A stretch of 64,000 nt of DNA from Acidobacteriota bacterium (GTDB lineage Bacteria; Acidobacteriota; Blastocatellia; Pyrinomonadales; Pyrinomonadaceae). The stretch spans positions 1,249,501 through 1,313,500 of the forward strand of contig JADKBM010000011.1 in the NCBI GenBank assembly GCA_016715115.1. The letters run 5' to 3'. Shown one piece after another: positions 9,373 through 18,786 of this stretch (positions are counted from its first letter, which is position 1; the number at the start of each line of letters is the position of its first letter). The notes under the pieces are model-generated. The model worked only from the letters and a program-made list of their open reading frames with translations, did no database searches and was not told the origin of the DNA. The position numbers and the translations under genes are program-made.

Positions 9373-11757
9373 ATGGAACTTCTTTTATCACTCAATCCTC
9401 AACAGCGCGAGGCGGTAACGACCGCGGACGGAGCGGTTCTTGTACTCGCCGGAGCGGGATCCGGCAAAACGCGCGTGATCACGGTTCGCATCGCCTATCT
9501 GATCTCCGAAAAGGATATCGCGCCTCACAATATTCTGGCCGTAACCTTCACGAACAAGGCCGCGGGCGAGATGCGGGAACGGGTCGAATCGCTTCTTTCC
9601 GGGCAAAAGCTCCAATCCGCGCCGCTCGTGACGACCTTTCACTCGCTTTGCGTTCGAATTCTGCGCCGCGACATCGAAGCTCTCGACGAGGGCTACAAGA
9701 AATCGTTCACGATTTATGACACGGACGATTCGCTCAAGGTCATAAAAGCATCGCTCAAGGATATCGGTTTTGACGATAAGCAGATTGCCCCGCGAATCAT
9801 CCTGAGTGCCATTTCGAACGCCAAGAACCGCGGCGAGGACTTTGACGACTATGCCTCGAAAGTCGAGTTCACCGATGAGCGTCGGCAGGCTATCTCGCGT
9901 GTTTACAAGCTTTACGAAGAACGTCTAAGAAACGCGAACGCGCTCGACTTTGACGATCTGATGATCAAGACCGTGAGGCTTTTGCGACAGAACCACGAGA
10001 TACGCGAGAAATACAACGACCGCTTCAAGTACATTCTTGTAGACGAGTATCAGGACACTAATCCGCTGCAGTTCTCGCTCATTAGGTATCTGACCGAGAA
10101 ACAGCAGAACATCTGCGTCGTCGGCGATGACGCGCAGAGCATTTACAAGTTTCGCCAGGCGGATATTCGCAACATTCTCGATTTCGAACAGCATTACCCG
10201 AATGCCAAGACCGTTCTCCTTGAACAGAATTACCGGTCCACCCAGACGATCCTCGACGTCGCGCACGCGATCATCGAGAACAACGTCGAACAGAAGAAGA
10301 AAAAACTCTGGACGTCGAACCCGGGCGGCGATAAGATCCTTTATTTTCAAGCGTTTGACGGCGACGGCGAGGCGCGGTTCGTGGCCTCGCAGATCGACGA
10401 ACTGCGCCGTCGCGATCCGCGCAAACGCGTGGCCATCCTTTATCGGACGAACGCGCAGTCGCGGCTTTTTGAAGAGTCTCTTCGGCGATACCGAATCGAC
10501 TACAACATCGTCGGCGGATTTTCGTTCTACGAGCGTGCCGAGATCAAGGACGTCATCTCATATTTGAAGCTCGCGCTCAACCCGTTTGACGATATCGCGC
10601 TGCTCCGCGTCGTCAACACGCCGCCGCGGGGGCTCGGGAAAACTTCACTCGACGAACTCGCGATGCACGCCAAAAGCTTCAACAGTTCGCTTTGGGAAAC
10701 GATGGGAATCCTGACGAATCTCGAGCATAAAGAGGGCGTCAATCTGACTCCGCGGGCGCTCGAATCGATGCGTAGATTCCGCGCGACGATCGAGAACCTT
10801 TCGAAAAAGATCAGCGATGTCGGTCAATCCGAGCGTCCCGTCTCGGAAGCCGTCGTCGCGGCGATCGAAGACACGGGTTACGCGGCGATGCTGCGTGCCG
10901 AAAACTCGGACGAGTCCGCCGCGCGGCTCGAGAACCTCGAGGAACTCGTCAATGCGGCCGTCGATTACGACAAGCAGGACAATGACGGAATGCGCGATTT
11001 TATCGATCACGCGGCGTTGACGTCCGACACCGACAAGTATGACCGCAACGCCGCGGTGACGATGATGACGGTCCATTCGGCAAAGGGCCTCGAATTCCCC
11101 GTCGTCTTCCTGGTCGGACTCGAAGACGGAATCTTTCCGCATTCCCGTTCGATCAACGATCCGAAGGAACTTGAAGAAGAACGGCGTCTTGCATACGTCG
11201 CGATCACGCGAGCGGAAACGCTTCTTTACATTACGCATTCGATGCGCCGGCGGGTCTATGGCGAGGAGATGGCGGCCGAGCCGTCGCAATTTCTGAATGA
11301 AATGCCGCTCGAGTTGATCCGCGACCTGTCGCGCGGTTCGAGTTGGCTTTCGTTCGCTCAGGGCGGCGCGAACAAATCGAATAAGCACGCTGTTGCGGCT
11401 TTGCGCGGCGAGACGCGCGAGCCGCAAAAGCCGAAAAACCTATATACCGGAAAGACCTACAACTCGACCGACGCAATTGCCGAATTCTTCAAGAACAAGA
11501 AGATCGAGACGCCCGCGAGTTCGGAACCAAAGCCGCTTTCCGGGTTCGACAAGCTAAGATCGCAGGCGACTCCGAAATCCGAAGCCGCAGATCCGAATTC
11601 CTTTGTTCCCGGAGCTCACGTGCGTCACGCAAAATACGGCAAGGGGTTGGTTCTGCGACGGGAAGGCAGCGGCGACAACGTCAAACTGACGGTGAGCTTC
11701 CCGGGATTCGGACAAAAGAAATTGATTGAAAAGTACGCGAATCTTGAACAGGCGTGA
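9373..11757 (+). CDS. pcrA: ATP-dependent DNA helicase PcrA/UvrD
   Basis: Superfamily 1A 3'-5' DNA helicase acting in nucleotide-excision and mismatch repair and in clearing RecA or stalled replication. All signature motifs are visible: Q-motif LNPQQREAV, Walker A GAGSGKT (27-33), motif Ia TFTNKAA, motif II VDEYQDTN (223-230), motif III GDDAQSIYKFR, motif IV QNYRST, motif V TVHSAKGLEF and motif VI YVAITRAE. The C-terminus (from about 735, GAHVRHAKYGKGLVLR) is the Tudor-like domain that in PcrA binds RNA polymerase. 794 residues is slightly long but normal. Stands alone. Confidence 0.95.
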   Translation: MELLLSLNPQQREAVTTADGAVLVLAGAGSGKTRVITVRIAYLISEKDIAPHNILAVTFTNKAAGEMRERVESLLSGQKLQSAPLVTTFHSLCVRILRRDIEALDEGYKKSFTIYDTDDSLKVIKASLKDIGFDDKQIAPRIILSAISNAKNRGEDFDDYASKVEFTDERRQAISRVYKLYEERLRNANALDFDDLMIKTVRLLRQNHEIREKYNDRFKYILVDEYQDTNPLQFSLIRYLTEKQQNICVVGDDAQSIYKFRQADIRNILDFEQHYPNAKTVLLEQNYRSTQTILDVAHAIIENNVEQKKKKLWTSNPGGDKILYFQAFDGDGEARFVASQIDELRRRDPRKRVAILYRTNAQSRLFEESLRRYRIDYNIVGGFSFYERAEIKDVISYLKLALNPFDDIALLRVVNTPPRGLGKTSLDELAMHAKSFNSSLWETMGILTNLEHKEGVNLTPRALESMRRFRATIENLSKKISDVGQSERPVSEAVVAAIEDTGYAAMLRAENSDESAARLENLEELVNAAVDYDKQDNDGMRDFIDHAALTSDTDKYDRNAAVTMMTVHSAKGLEFPVVFLVGLEDGIFPHSRSINDPKELEEERRLAYVAITRAETLLYITHSMRRRVYGEEMAAEPSQFLNEMPLELIRDLSRGSSWLSFAQGGANKSNKHAVAALRGETREPQKPKNLYTGKTYNSTDAIAEFFKNKKIETPASSEPKPLSGFDKLRSQATPKSEAADPNSFVPGAHVRHAKYGKGLVLRREGSGDNVKLTVSFPGFGQKKLIEKYANLEQA

Positions 11758-11782
11758 ACTTGATCGTTCGTTAGTGCGTTAA

Positions 11783-12163
11783 ATGAAAATTATGAGAAAC
11801 AAAATCACTTTATTGACGGCCGTCGTTTTCCTGCTGGTTGCCGGCCTCGGATGCGGCAAGATCTTCTCAGGCGGCGAAAAACCGGGCTCGGCCGGCAATT
11901 CGAATACCGAACAAATGGCAAAAACGGGAGTCAAGGAATGCGACGACTTCATCGACCTGATGAACGAAGATTCGAAAGCGCCCGACGAAGGATTCGTCGC
12001 CCGCAAGATACGTGAATTCGCCATCGACATTGCAAAGGAAGCGATCAAATCGAATATCGAAGAGAACAAGAACGACAAGGAGAAAATCGCCCTCGGTTGC
12101 AAGGAAGCGAAGGAGAAATACATCAAGGACAAGGCCGAAAAGAAAGAAGGCGAGAAAAAGTGA
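11783..12163 (+). CDS. Putative lipoprotein, Lys/Glu-rich
   Basis: 126 residues with a type II signal peptide: a hydrophobic segment (ITLLTAVVFLLVAGLGC) with lipobox VAGLGC, so the mature protein would be lipid-anchored at Cys24. The mature part is small and highly charged, with a Cys pair (CDDF and LGCKEA) and a Lys/Glu tail (KDKAEKKEGEKK). No recognised domain. A second in-frame ATG at 11792 is a possible start. Function unknown. Confidence 0.7.
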   Translation: MKIMRNKITLLTAVVFLLVAGLGCGKIFSGGEKPGSAGNSNTEQMAKTGVKECDDFIDLMNEDSKAPDEGFVARKIREFAIDIAKEAIKSNIEENKNDKEKIALGCKEAKEKYIKDKAEKKEGEKK

Positions 12164-12653
12164 CCGACTTTGGGCTCTCAGATCATCCCGGATAGTTGAT
12201 CGCAGGAAGTTTTGGCGCCAAATTCAACTATGGCCTATCCGTTATCAAGTCTCAGCCATTCCGGATTAGATGATAGTTGATAGATGAAAGCTGATAGTTC
12301 GGGCGCCTCAACTACGAACTGTCAGTTATCAGCTTGCAACTATTTCGGATCGGTGAGCGCTGATGGTTCGGGCGCCACAACTACCAACTGTCAGTTATCA
12401 ACTTTCAACTATTCCGGATCGGTGAGCGCTGATAGTTCGGGCGCCACAACTACCAACTGTCAGTTATCAACTTTCAACTATTCCGGATCGGTGAAGGCTT
12501 CCAGCTTGAATGCCGATTTTCACGACGGTCCAGGGCGCAATACAACTCACGGGCGCGCTACACTCATCTTGATACAAAACGCTCTTCTTACGGCTTGCGC
12601 CTCCGCAAGGCACGACCGAAAAATCGTTCTCCAAACTAAAGGATGGCAAAACT
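12164..12653. other. Intergenic region with tandem repeat
   Basis: 490 bases between two plus-strand genes, occupied by a 69-bp tandem repeat (listed) and about 150 bases of leader before the next start. A reading frame crosses the repeats and runs into the downstream gene, but it has no coding support. Confidence 0.55.
12290..12496. repeat. Tandem repeat, 69-bp unit, 3 copies
   Basis: Three head-to-tail copies start at 12290, 12359 and 12428. The unit begins GCTGATAGTTCGGGCGCCAC and contains AACTGTCAGTTATCAACTTT. Copies 2 and 3 are nearly identical; copy 1 is more diverged. Partial further similarity to GATAGTTGATAGATGAAAGC lies just upstream. 69 is a multiple of 3, so the array stays open in one frame. 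Confidence 0.85.
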
Positions 12654-14831
12654 ATGAATATCAAATTACTTATCGCCTTGATTGCGTTGACTTCGATCGT
12701 CGCGCCGGCCCAGTTGCGGGTTCCGGCCAAAACGAATCAGCCTGTTGCACCGGCGAAGAATTCGGCCGAGCAACTTCCGATCCGGCGCGTGATCCTCTAT
12801 TCGAACGGCGTCGCGTATGTCGAACGCCGGGGAATCGTTTCAGGATCCGCCGAAGTCAATCTCTCTTTCAAACAATCGCAGGTCGATGACGTCCTCAAAT
12901 CGATGGTCGTTCTCGATCTCGGCAAGGGCAGCAAGATCGGCGCCGTGTCATACAATTCGTCGGCTCCCGTATCGTCGAGAATGGCCGAGATCCCGTTCTC
13001 GATCGGCCCGCTGACGGGCGAGGGCGGCGGACTTGCCGGCGTGCTTGCACAGCTGCAGGGCGCGAAGGTCGCCGTCACGTCTTCCAAAGGGGCTGCTTCC
13101 GGTTCGATCGTGACGGTCGAACGCAAGCAGATCCAGGGAGAAAAGGCGACGACCTGGACGAATGTTCTCGTCATCGCGTCCGAGTCGGGCGAGATCGCGA
13201 GCTTCGATCTTTCGGATGTCAAAAGCGTCAAGTTGCTCGACGAGGGAACGCGCCGCGACCTGAACGAATTCGCCAACGCCGCGGCCTCGGCCCGCCGGCG
13301 CGACGCGAAGACGATCACGATCACGTCCGAGGGCACGGGCGCCCGCGAGATGATCGTCAGCTACACGATCGCCGCGCCGATCTGGAAAACGACCTACCGC
13401 GTCGTGCTCGACGAAGCCGGAAAGCCGTTCTTTCAAGGCTGGGCGATCGTCGACAACGTTAGCGAGGAAGACTGGAAGGACGTCCAGCTCTCTCTTGTTT
13501 CGGGTTCGCCGATCTCGTTCATCCAACCGATCCAGAAACCGTTCTATCGCTATCGACCCGTCGTTCCGATGCCGCGCGATCTGCAGCTCAGCCCGCAGGT
13601 TTACGAACCTGGCGCGCGCCTAATTGGCGCCGCTGAAAGCAGACAGGAGAGCAACATCAGTCAGCAACAGATCCAGAACTTGCCGATAACCGGTCGATCT
13701 CAGTCTTCGCCTCTGCAGCTGACGCCCGGCGCGACCCAATACGCGACCGTCGATGGCAGGTCCAACGAGGTCAGTAATTTCAGAAGCGTGGATCGTACAT
13801 CTGTCAGCGACGCTCTTCAGAACTCGTCCGAGAATTACCAGAACACGACCGTCGGCGAGGAGATCGGCGACCTGTTCGAATACCGTATCGAACAGCCTGT
13901 GACCGTGATGCGCGACCGTTCGGCGCTGATCCCGATCATCCAGACGAAAATGGACGGCGAGCGCGTCGCGGTTTACAACGAGTCCGTCCGTCAGGATCGT
14001 CCCTACAGCGGCGTGCTGCTCAAGAACAACACCGATCTGACGCTCGAATCCGGAAGTCTGACGGTGCTCGACTCCAACGCCTACGCCGGCGAGGCGCTGA
14101 TGGATCGGCTCAAGGCCAAGGAACAACGCCTGATCTCGTTCGCGCTTGATCTCGGAACCAACGTCCGCGTCCGGAACGAGGCCGACCGCGAACCGGCGAA
14201 GCTGGTCAAGGTGGTCAACGGCGTCTTTCAGGTCCATTATTTCCAGACATCGCGCAAGACATACCAGATAACCAATCAAACCGGCCGCAAAAAGGTTCTC
14301 TATATCGAATATCCGGTTCAGGACGGCTGGAAACTGAGCGACGACTCGCCGAAGCCGGATTATGTAACCCAGAAATACTATCGCTTCCGAGTCGAACTCG
14401 ACGGGTTTCAGGAAAAGGAATTGAAGATCACGGTTCGCCAGGGTCTGGCCGACAACTATCAGCTTACCTCGCTGAGCCGCAACGACCTGCAGATTTTCGT
14501 GTCACAACGCTACATCAATGAAGAAACCCGCGCGAAGCTCGAGAAACTGATCGATCTGCGCGTCCGGATCGCGACGATCGAACAGAAACTCGAAGGTTTC
14601 GATGATGAGATCGAGGCGATCGAATCTGACCAGAAACGCCTTCGCGAAAACATCGAAGCGCTTTCGAAAACGGCTGAGGCGAAAACCCTCATCGCGCGCT
14701 ACATCCAAAAGGCGAACGATCAGGAAACCCGTCTCGAAGAGATGGAAAAGGAACGGAAAGCGCTCGAAGCCGAAAAGACGCGACTCGAAGCCGAACTCGG
14801 CCAGTCGATCCGCGCCTTCACCATCGAATAG
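12654..14831 (+). CDS. DUF4139 domain protein (MuiA-like), secreted
   Basis: A 725-residue exported protein (signal peptide MNIKLLIALIALTSIVAPAQ). The N-terminal part (about 43-120) resembles DUF4140 (RRVILYSNGVAYVERRG, DDVLKSMVVLDL), followed by the DUF4139 beta-sandwich (about 225-620: MIVSYTIAAPIWKTTYRVVLDE, GEEIGDLFEYRIEQPVTVM, KNNTDLTLESGSLTVLD), the family that includes 'mucoidy inhibitor MuiA'. The last about 100 residues form a charged coiled coil. Unusual: residues about 328-385 (ISQQQIQNLPITGRSQ, LTPGATQYATVDGRS) look like the plug region of acidobacterial TonB receptors, sitting inside the DUF4139 domain. Function of the family is unknown. Confidence 0.8.
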   Translation: MNIKLLIALIALTSIVAPAQLRVPAKTNQPVAPAKNSAEQLPIRRVILYSNGVAYVERRGIVSGSAEVNLSFKQSQVDDVLKSMVVLDLGKGSKIGAVSYNSSAPVSSRMAEIPFSIGPLTGEGGGLAGVLAQLQGAKVAVTSSKGAASGSIVTVERKQIQGEKATTWTNVLVIASESGEIASFDLSDVKSVKLLDEGTRRDLNEFANAAASARRRDAKTITITSEGTGAREMIVSYTIAAPIWKTTYRVVLDEAGKPFFQGWAIVDNVSEEDWKDVQLSLVSGSPISFIQPIQKPFYRYRPVVPMPRDLQLSPQVYEPGARLIGAAESRQESNISQQQIQNLPITGRSQSSPLQLTPGATQYATVDGRSNEVSNFRSVDRTSVSDALQNSSENYQNTTVGEEIGDLFEYRIEQPVTVMRDRSALIPIIQTKMDGERVAVYNESVRQDRPYSGVLLKNNTDLTLESGSLTVLDSNAYAGEALMDRLKAKEQRLISFALDLGTNVRVRNEADREPAKLVKVVNGVFQVHYFQTSRKTYQITNQTGRKKVLYIEYPVQDGWKLSDDSPKPDYVTQKYYRFRVELDGFQEKELKITVRQGLADNYQLTSLSRNDLQIFVSQRYINEETRAKLEKLIDLRVRIATIEQKLEGFDDEIEAIESDQKRLRENIEALSKTAEAKTLIARYIQKANDQETRLEEMEKERKALEAEKTRLEAELGQSIRAFTIE

Positions 14832-14982
14832 TACGAGTGACGCCTTCAGGTAGTATGAGTGACGCCTTCAGGTAGTACGAGTGACGCCTTCAGGCGTTAC
14901 CCGCCACAGGTTGTAACGCCTGAAGGCGTCACTCATACCGGCCTGAAGGCGTCACTCGTACCGGCCTGAAGGCGTCACTCGT
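14832..14982. terminator. Three-by-three inverted repeat hairpin between convergent genes
   Basis: Three direct copies of GAGTGACGCCTTCAGG (14835, 14857, 14879; period 22) are followed by three copies of its reverse complement CCTGAAGGCGTCACTC (14919, 14942, 14965; period 23). The central pair forms a perfect stem, CGCCTTCAGGCGTTAC / GTAACGCCTGAAGGCG, with a loop of about 12 bases; the outer copies extend it into one very long hairpin. It lies between two convergent genes and probably stops both transcripts; it also has the look of a repetitive extragenic palindrome. Confidence 0.75.
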
Positions 14983-14985
14983 AGC

Positions 14986-16287
14986 CTAAACCTTGATCCA
15001 GATCTTCTTGCGGTACAACAGCCACATCAGAAACAACCAGAAGACGATGTAGCTGACCGCGAACGCCAGGGACGCGTTGATCGGCGACGCCAACGGCAAG
15101 AACAGAGTGTCGAAGATCCATTTCTGCACGTTGATCGCAGTACCTTCTGGCCCCGTCACTTTTAGAATTCCCAGAACCCTGGCGAAAAGACCTGAAAAAA
15201 CGAACAACGCGAGCGCGTTCATCCCGAAGATCACGAACGGTTTCGTCCACTTCGTATAGCCTTTGATGTCGATCAGCCAATAGCAGAAACCGAGAAAACA
15301 TAAGGCGAGCCCCGAGGTGTAGGCAACGTACGAACTCGTCCAGAGCGCCTTGTTGTACGGGAACCAGAAATTCCAGCAATAACCGACGGCGCACAGAACG
15401 ACGCCGAAGAAGAACAGTCCGCCGACCTTTTCGGTATCGCTCTTCTCGGTTTTCAGCCACATACCGGTCAGCACGCCCGAGATCGTCGTGACGCAGGCCG
15501 GGATCGTCGAGAGAATTCCTTCCGGGTCGAAGACCTTCGCGCTGCGCCAGACGTGGTTTTCGGTGAAGATCTTGATGTCGAGCCACGCCGCGAGATTGCA
15601 CGCTTTGTTGTCGATGGTTGTCACTTCGCAACCCGGAACCGGGATCCACGTCATCAGGAACCAATAAACCAGCAACGCGCCGACGCCGATGATCGTCAAA
15701 CGCTTCCAACTGAAATGCAGAAAGAGGATCGAGACGATCGCGTAACAGACGGCGATCCGCTGCAGCACTCCAGGAATCCGAAGCGTTTCGACATTGATGA
15801 ACGGAACTTTGGAACCGGTGAAATAGAATCCGAGATATGCGATCACCAAAAAGAGCAGCGATGCGAGCGCTTCGCGATTGCGGCCGATCAGCCAGAAGAA
15901 AACGGCGCCCATCGTCGCCAGCATCAGGACGAGTTTCGACACGTTCGAGATGTCGCTTTCGCCCAGATTGATGATCGGAAACGCAGGGAGAAACAGTCCG
16001 AGTGCGAAGATTATCGCGGCGCGGCTCAAGATCTTCCAATAGACCTTTCCGGTCACGCCTTCCGCGAGCCGTTTGCCGAGCGCGATCGGGATCGCGACAC
16101 CGACAATGAACAGGAAGAACGGAAAGATATAGTCCGTCGGCGTGATCCCGTGCCAGGGCGCGTGCTGCAGCGGACCGTAGATCGCGCTCCAGGTTCCGGG
16201 ATTGTTGACGAGCACCATTCCGGCGATCGTCATCCCTCGAAAAACGTCCAACGCCACGAGTCTGTTCTGACCCATCTCAGCTGCCAT
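14986..16287 (-). CDS. DUF5009/HGSNAT-like acyltransferase membrane protein
   Basis: A polytopic inner-membrane protein of 433 residues with about 10-11 hydrophobic segments. The start LVALDVFRGMTIAGMVLVNNPG and the following HAPWHGITPTDYIFPFFLFIVG are signatures of the heparan-alpha-glucosaminide N-acetyltransferase-like family (DUF5009/DUF1624), which moves acetyl groups across the membrane onto amino sugars. The His in HAPWHG fits the catalytic His region of that family. Divergent from the Nramp-like gene; convergent with the DUF4139 gene. Sugar substrate unknown. Confidence 0.85.
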   Translation of the reverse strand: MAAEMGQNRLVALDVFRGMTIAGMVLVNNPGTWSAIYGPLQHAPWHGITPTDYIFPFFLFIVGVAIPIALGKRLAEGVTGKVYWKILSRAAIIFALGLFLPAFPIINLGESDISNVSKLVLMLATMGAVFFWLIGRNREALASLLFLVIAYLGFYFTGSKVPFINVETLRIPGVLQRIAVCYAIVSILFLHFSWKRLTIIGVGALLVYWFLMTWIPVPGCEVTTIDNKACNLAAWLDIKIFTENHVWRSAKVFDPEGILSTIPACVTTISGVLTGMWLKTEKSDTEKVGGLFFFGVVLCAVGYCWNFWFPYNKALWTSSYVAYTSGLALCFLGFCYWLIDIKGYTKWTKPFVIFGMNALALFVFSGLFARVLGILKVTGPEGTAINVQKWIFDTLFLPLASPINASLAFAVSYIVFWLFLMWLLYRKKIWIKV

Positions 16288-16398
16288 AGTTTTCTCCGTT
16301 TGAAACCGATAAAGCCTTTGTTTCGGGTTTGTGCTACTATCCTGAAAAACTTAGATTCGAATATAAATCAAAATCACGATAAACCGAAATTTGTCCAA

Positions 16399-17583
16399 AT
16401 GAAAAGGACCAGACTTTCATCAACGATCCTCGGCGCCGCGTTTCTGATGGCGACGTCAGCGGTTGGACCGGGCTTTCTGACGCAAACGACCGTTTTCACG
16501 ACGCAGTTGCTGGCAAGTTTCGGGTTCGTCATCCTCGTTTCCGTGATCCTCGACATCTTCGCTCAACTGAATATCTGGCGCGTGCTCACGGTCAGCGGCA
16601 AACGCGGACAGGATGTCGCGAACGAAACGATTCCCGGCAGCGGTTACTTGCTCGCCGCGTTGATCGCGTTCGGCGGACTTGTATTTAACATCGGCAACAT
16701 CGCCGGCTGCGGGCTCGGACTTAAAGTCCTGTTCGGCATACCCGAAACCTGGGGGGCGCTGCTCAGCGCGGGTGTCGCGATCGCCATCTTCTCGGTCAAG
16801 GAAGCCGGACGGGCGATGGATTTCTTTGTCAAGATCCTCGGCGTCGTGATGCTTGGTCTGATCCTTTACGTCGTTTTCGCCTCGAAGCCGCCGCTCGGCG
16901 AGGCGGCGTTTCGAACCCTGATACCCGAGACCATCGACCCGAAAGCGATCATCACGCTCGTCGGCGGCACGGTCGGCGGCTACATCACTTTTGCCGGAGC
17001 GCATCGCCTGATCGATGCGGGGGTGACAGGCGTCGGCAATTTGCGGGAAGTAAATCGCGGCGCAACGACCGGGATAATGATCACGGCGGTCATCCGGTTT
17101 CTGCTCTTTCTCGCGGCCTTCGGCGTGATCGCGATGGGAATGACGATCGATCCGCAGAATCCGCCGGCGTCGGTCTTTCAAAACGCGGCCGGCGAGTTCG
17201 GCTATCGCGTTTTCGGGATCGTGATGTGGTCGGCGGCGATCACCTCGGTCATCGGCGCGGCATTCACTTCGAGTTCATTTTTAAAAACGTTTCACGCGGC
17301 CATCGATAGACGCGTAACTTTTGTGATCATAGGCTTTATCGTCGTCTCAACGATCGTGTTTCTGGTCAACCCGAAGCCCATCCAACTGTTGGTCTGGGCG
17401 GGAACGGTCAACGGATTCATTTTGCCGGTCGGTCTCGCGCTCGTATTGCTTGCATCGCGCAAACGGTCGGTCGTCGGCGATTATCAACATCCGGTTTGGC
17501 TTCAGGTCTCGGGGTGGTTGGTGGTTTTGGTGATGCTCGGTTTCAGCGTTTGGACGATTTACAATTCTTTTGCACAAAAATGA
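16399..17583 (+). CDS. Nramp-family-like transporter lacking the DPGN metal motif
   Basis: 394 residues, about 11 membrane helices, similar in layout to YcsG-like members of the Nramp (MntH) superfamily. ATG 16399 starts just before the first helix; the open frame continues far upstream but only as antisense of the neighbour. In true Nramp metal carriers helix 1 has DPGN and helix 6 has MPH. Here helix 1 reads SAVGPGFLTQ and the region around helix 6 reads YITFAGAHRLIDAG, so the metal-ligating Asp, Asn and Met are absent. It probably carries another substrate. The gene is divergent from the DUF5009 gene, with about 110 bases between. Confidence 0.75.
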   Translation: MKRTRLSSTILGAAFLMATSAVGPGFLTQTTVFTTQLLASFGFVILVSVILDIFAQLNIWRVLTVSGKRGQDVANETIPGSGYLLAALIAFGGLVFNIGNIAGCGLGLKVLFGIPETWGALLSAGVAIAIFSVKEAGRAMDFFVKILGVVMLGLILYVVFASKPPLGEAAFRTLIPETIDPKAIITLVGGTVGGYITFAGAHRLIDAGVTGVGNLREVNRGATTGIMITAVIRFLLFLAAFGVIAMGMTIDPQNPPASVFQNAAGEFGYRVFGIVMWSAAITSVIGAAFTSSSFLKTFHAAIDRRVTFVIIGFIVVSTIVFLVNPKPIQLLVWAGTVNGFILPVGLALVLLASRKRSVVGDYQHPVWLQVSGWLVVLVMLGFSVWTIYNSFAQK

Positions 17584-17638
17584 TTCAACCTTTTGGCGCG
17601 GCGCGCATCAAAAGTAAAACGCTTTCCGGAGACCGCCA

Positions 17639-18766
17639 ATGAAAAATTTCATCTTTGCTGTATTGCTCGGAATTGTCCTTTTGCCTTCGGCGTACGCGCA
17701 ATCAGGCCGACGAGTCCAACCGACACCGAAACCGACGCCGTTGCCGGTGACCGAGGATCAGTATTCCGATTCGAAACCGCTGCCGCCGCGGGCAACCGTC
17801 CGCCCGACGCTCCGCAATATCGAACAGAAAACCAGCAAAGAAACGAAATCCGAACCGGAGATCCTTTCGGATTCTGACGACGAAACCATCAAGGTCGACA
17901 CGAATCTCGTTACCATCCCTGTTTCTGTCTTCGATCGCAACGGCCTGTATATTGCCGATCTCGACAAGGAGAATTTCAAGATCTTCGAGGACGGCAAGGA
18001 ACAGCAGATCGAGTTTTTCGCGACCTCGGACACGCCGGTGACGGTTGCGCTCCTGATCGACACAAGTCCTTCAACCGAATTCAAGATCGATGAGATACAA
18101 ACCGCCGCGATCGCGTTCGTCGACCAACTGAAACCGCAAGACAAGGTAATAGTTATCGAATTCGACGGAAACTACATCGTTTTGACGGAGGCGACCACCG
18201 ATCGGCAACGGATTTACAAGGCGATCCGCAGGGCTGATTTCGGAAACGGGACGTCGCTTTACGACACCGTCGATTACACGCTGCGTAAGGCATTGAGAAA
18301 CATTCAGGGACGGAAAGCCGTTGTTCTGTTCACCGACGGCGTCGACACGACCTCGTCGAGATCGACCTACGACCGCAGCGTCAACGAAGCCGAAGAGTCG
18401 GAAGCGATCATCTTTCCGATCTACTACAACACCTTTTTCGATCAGGGGAGGATCAATTCGACGGTGCTCGCGCGCCCGAACACACGCGGCGAATACGCGC
18501 TCGCAAAGCAATACCTGAAGGATCTTGCGGATTACACGGGCGGCAGGGTTTTTGACGCGGCCGCTACCGGTGCCGGCCTGACGCGAACCTTCGAGAGCAT
18601 CGCCGAGGAATTGAGAAGGCAGTACACGATCGGCTACATTCCGCAGGAAATAGGAACGCCGGGACAAAGAAAGGCGATCAAGGTCCGCGTCAACCGCTCG
18701 AATCTGGTCATACGCGCCCGCGACGGCTACATCGTCGGGCAACAGCAGAAGTCTCCGGCGAAGTGA
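17639..18766 (+). CDS. VWFA-related protein, acidobacterial type
   Basis: A secreted von Willebrand factor A domain protein of 375 residues. It has a signal peptide (MKNFIFAVLLGIVLLPSAYA), a Pro/Thr-rich linker, the TIGR03436-type lead-in (IKVDTNLVTIPVSVFDRNG, DLDKENFKIFEDGKEQ) and the VWA fold with MIDAS motif DTSPSTE (DxSxS), a later GTSLYDT threonine and TDGVD. This layout is typical of Acidobacteriota, where many paralogues occur. Probably a periplasmic or surface protein-protein interaction module; partner unknown. Confidence 0.9.
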   Translation: MKNFIFAVLLGIVLLPSAYAQSGRRVQPTPKPTPLPVTEDQYSDSKPLPPRATVRPTLRNIEQKTSKETKSEPEILSDSDDETIKVDTNLVTIPVSVFDRNGLYIADLDKENFKIFEDGKEQQIEFFATSDTPVTVALLIDTSPSTEFKIDEIQTAAIAFVDQLKPQDKVIVIEFDGNYIVLTEATTDRQRIYKAIRRADFGNGTSLYDTVDYTLRKALRNIQGRKAVVLFTDGVDTTSSRSTYDRSVNEAEESEAIIFPIYYNTFFDQGRINSTVLARPNTRGEYALAKQYLKDLADYTGGRVFDAAATGAGLTRTFESIAEELRRQYTIGYIPQEIGTPGQRKAIKVRVNRSNLVIRARDGYIVGQQQKSPAK

Positions 18767-18786
18767 AGGCGATTTGCGATTTGCGA

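Noticed and set aside
12284..12889. 201-residue frame with 23-residue repeats
   Set aside because: Repeat-derived, runs into the DUF4139 gene in another frame, and loses all regularity after the third copy.
15553..16398. Long N-terminal extension of the Nramp-like protein
   Set aside because: It is antisense to the DUF5009-like gene, highly charged and without similarity to transporters; ATG 16399 fits the family.
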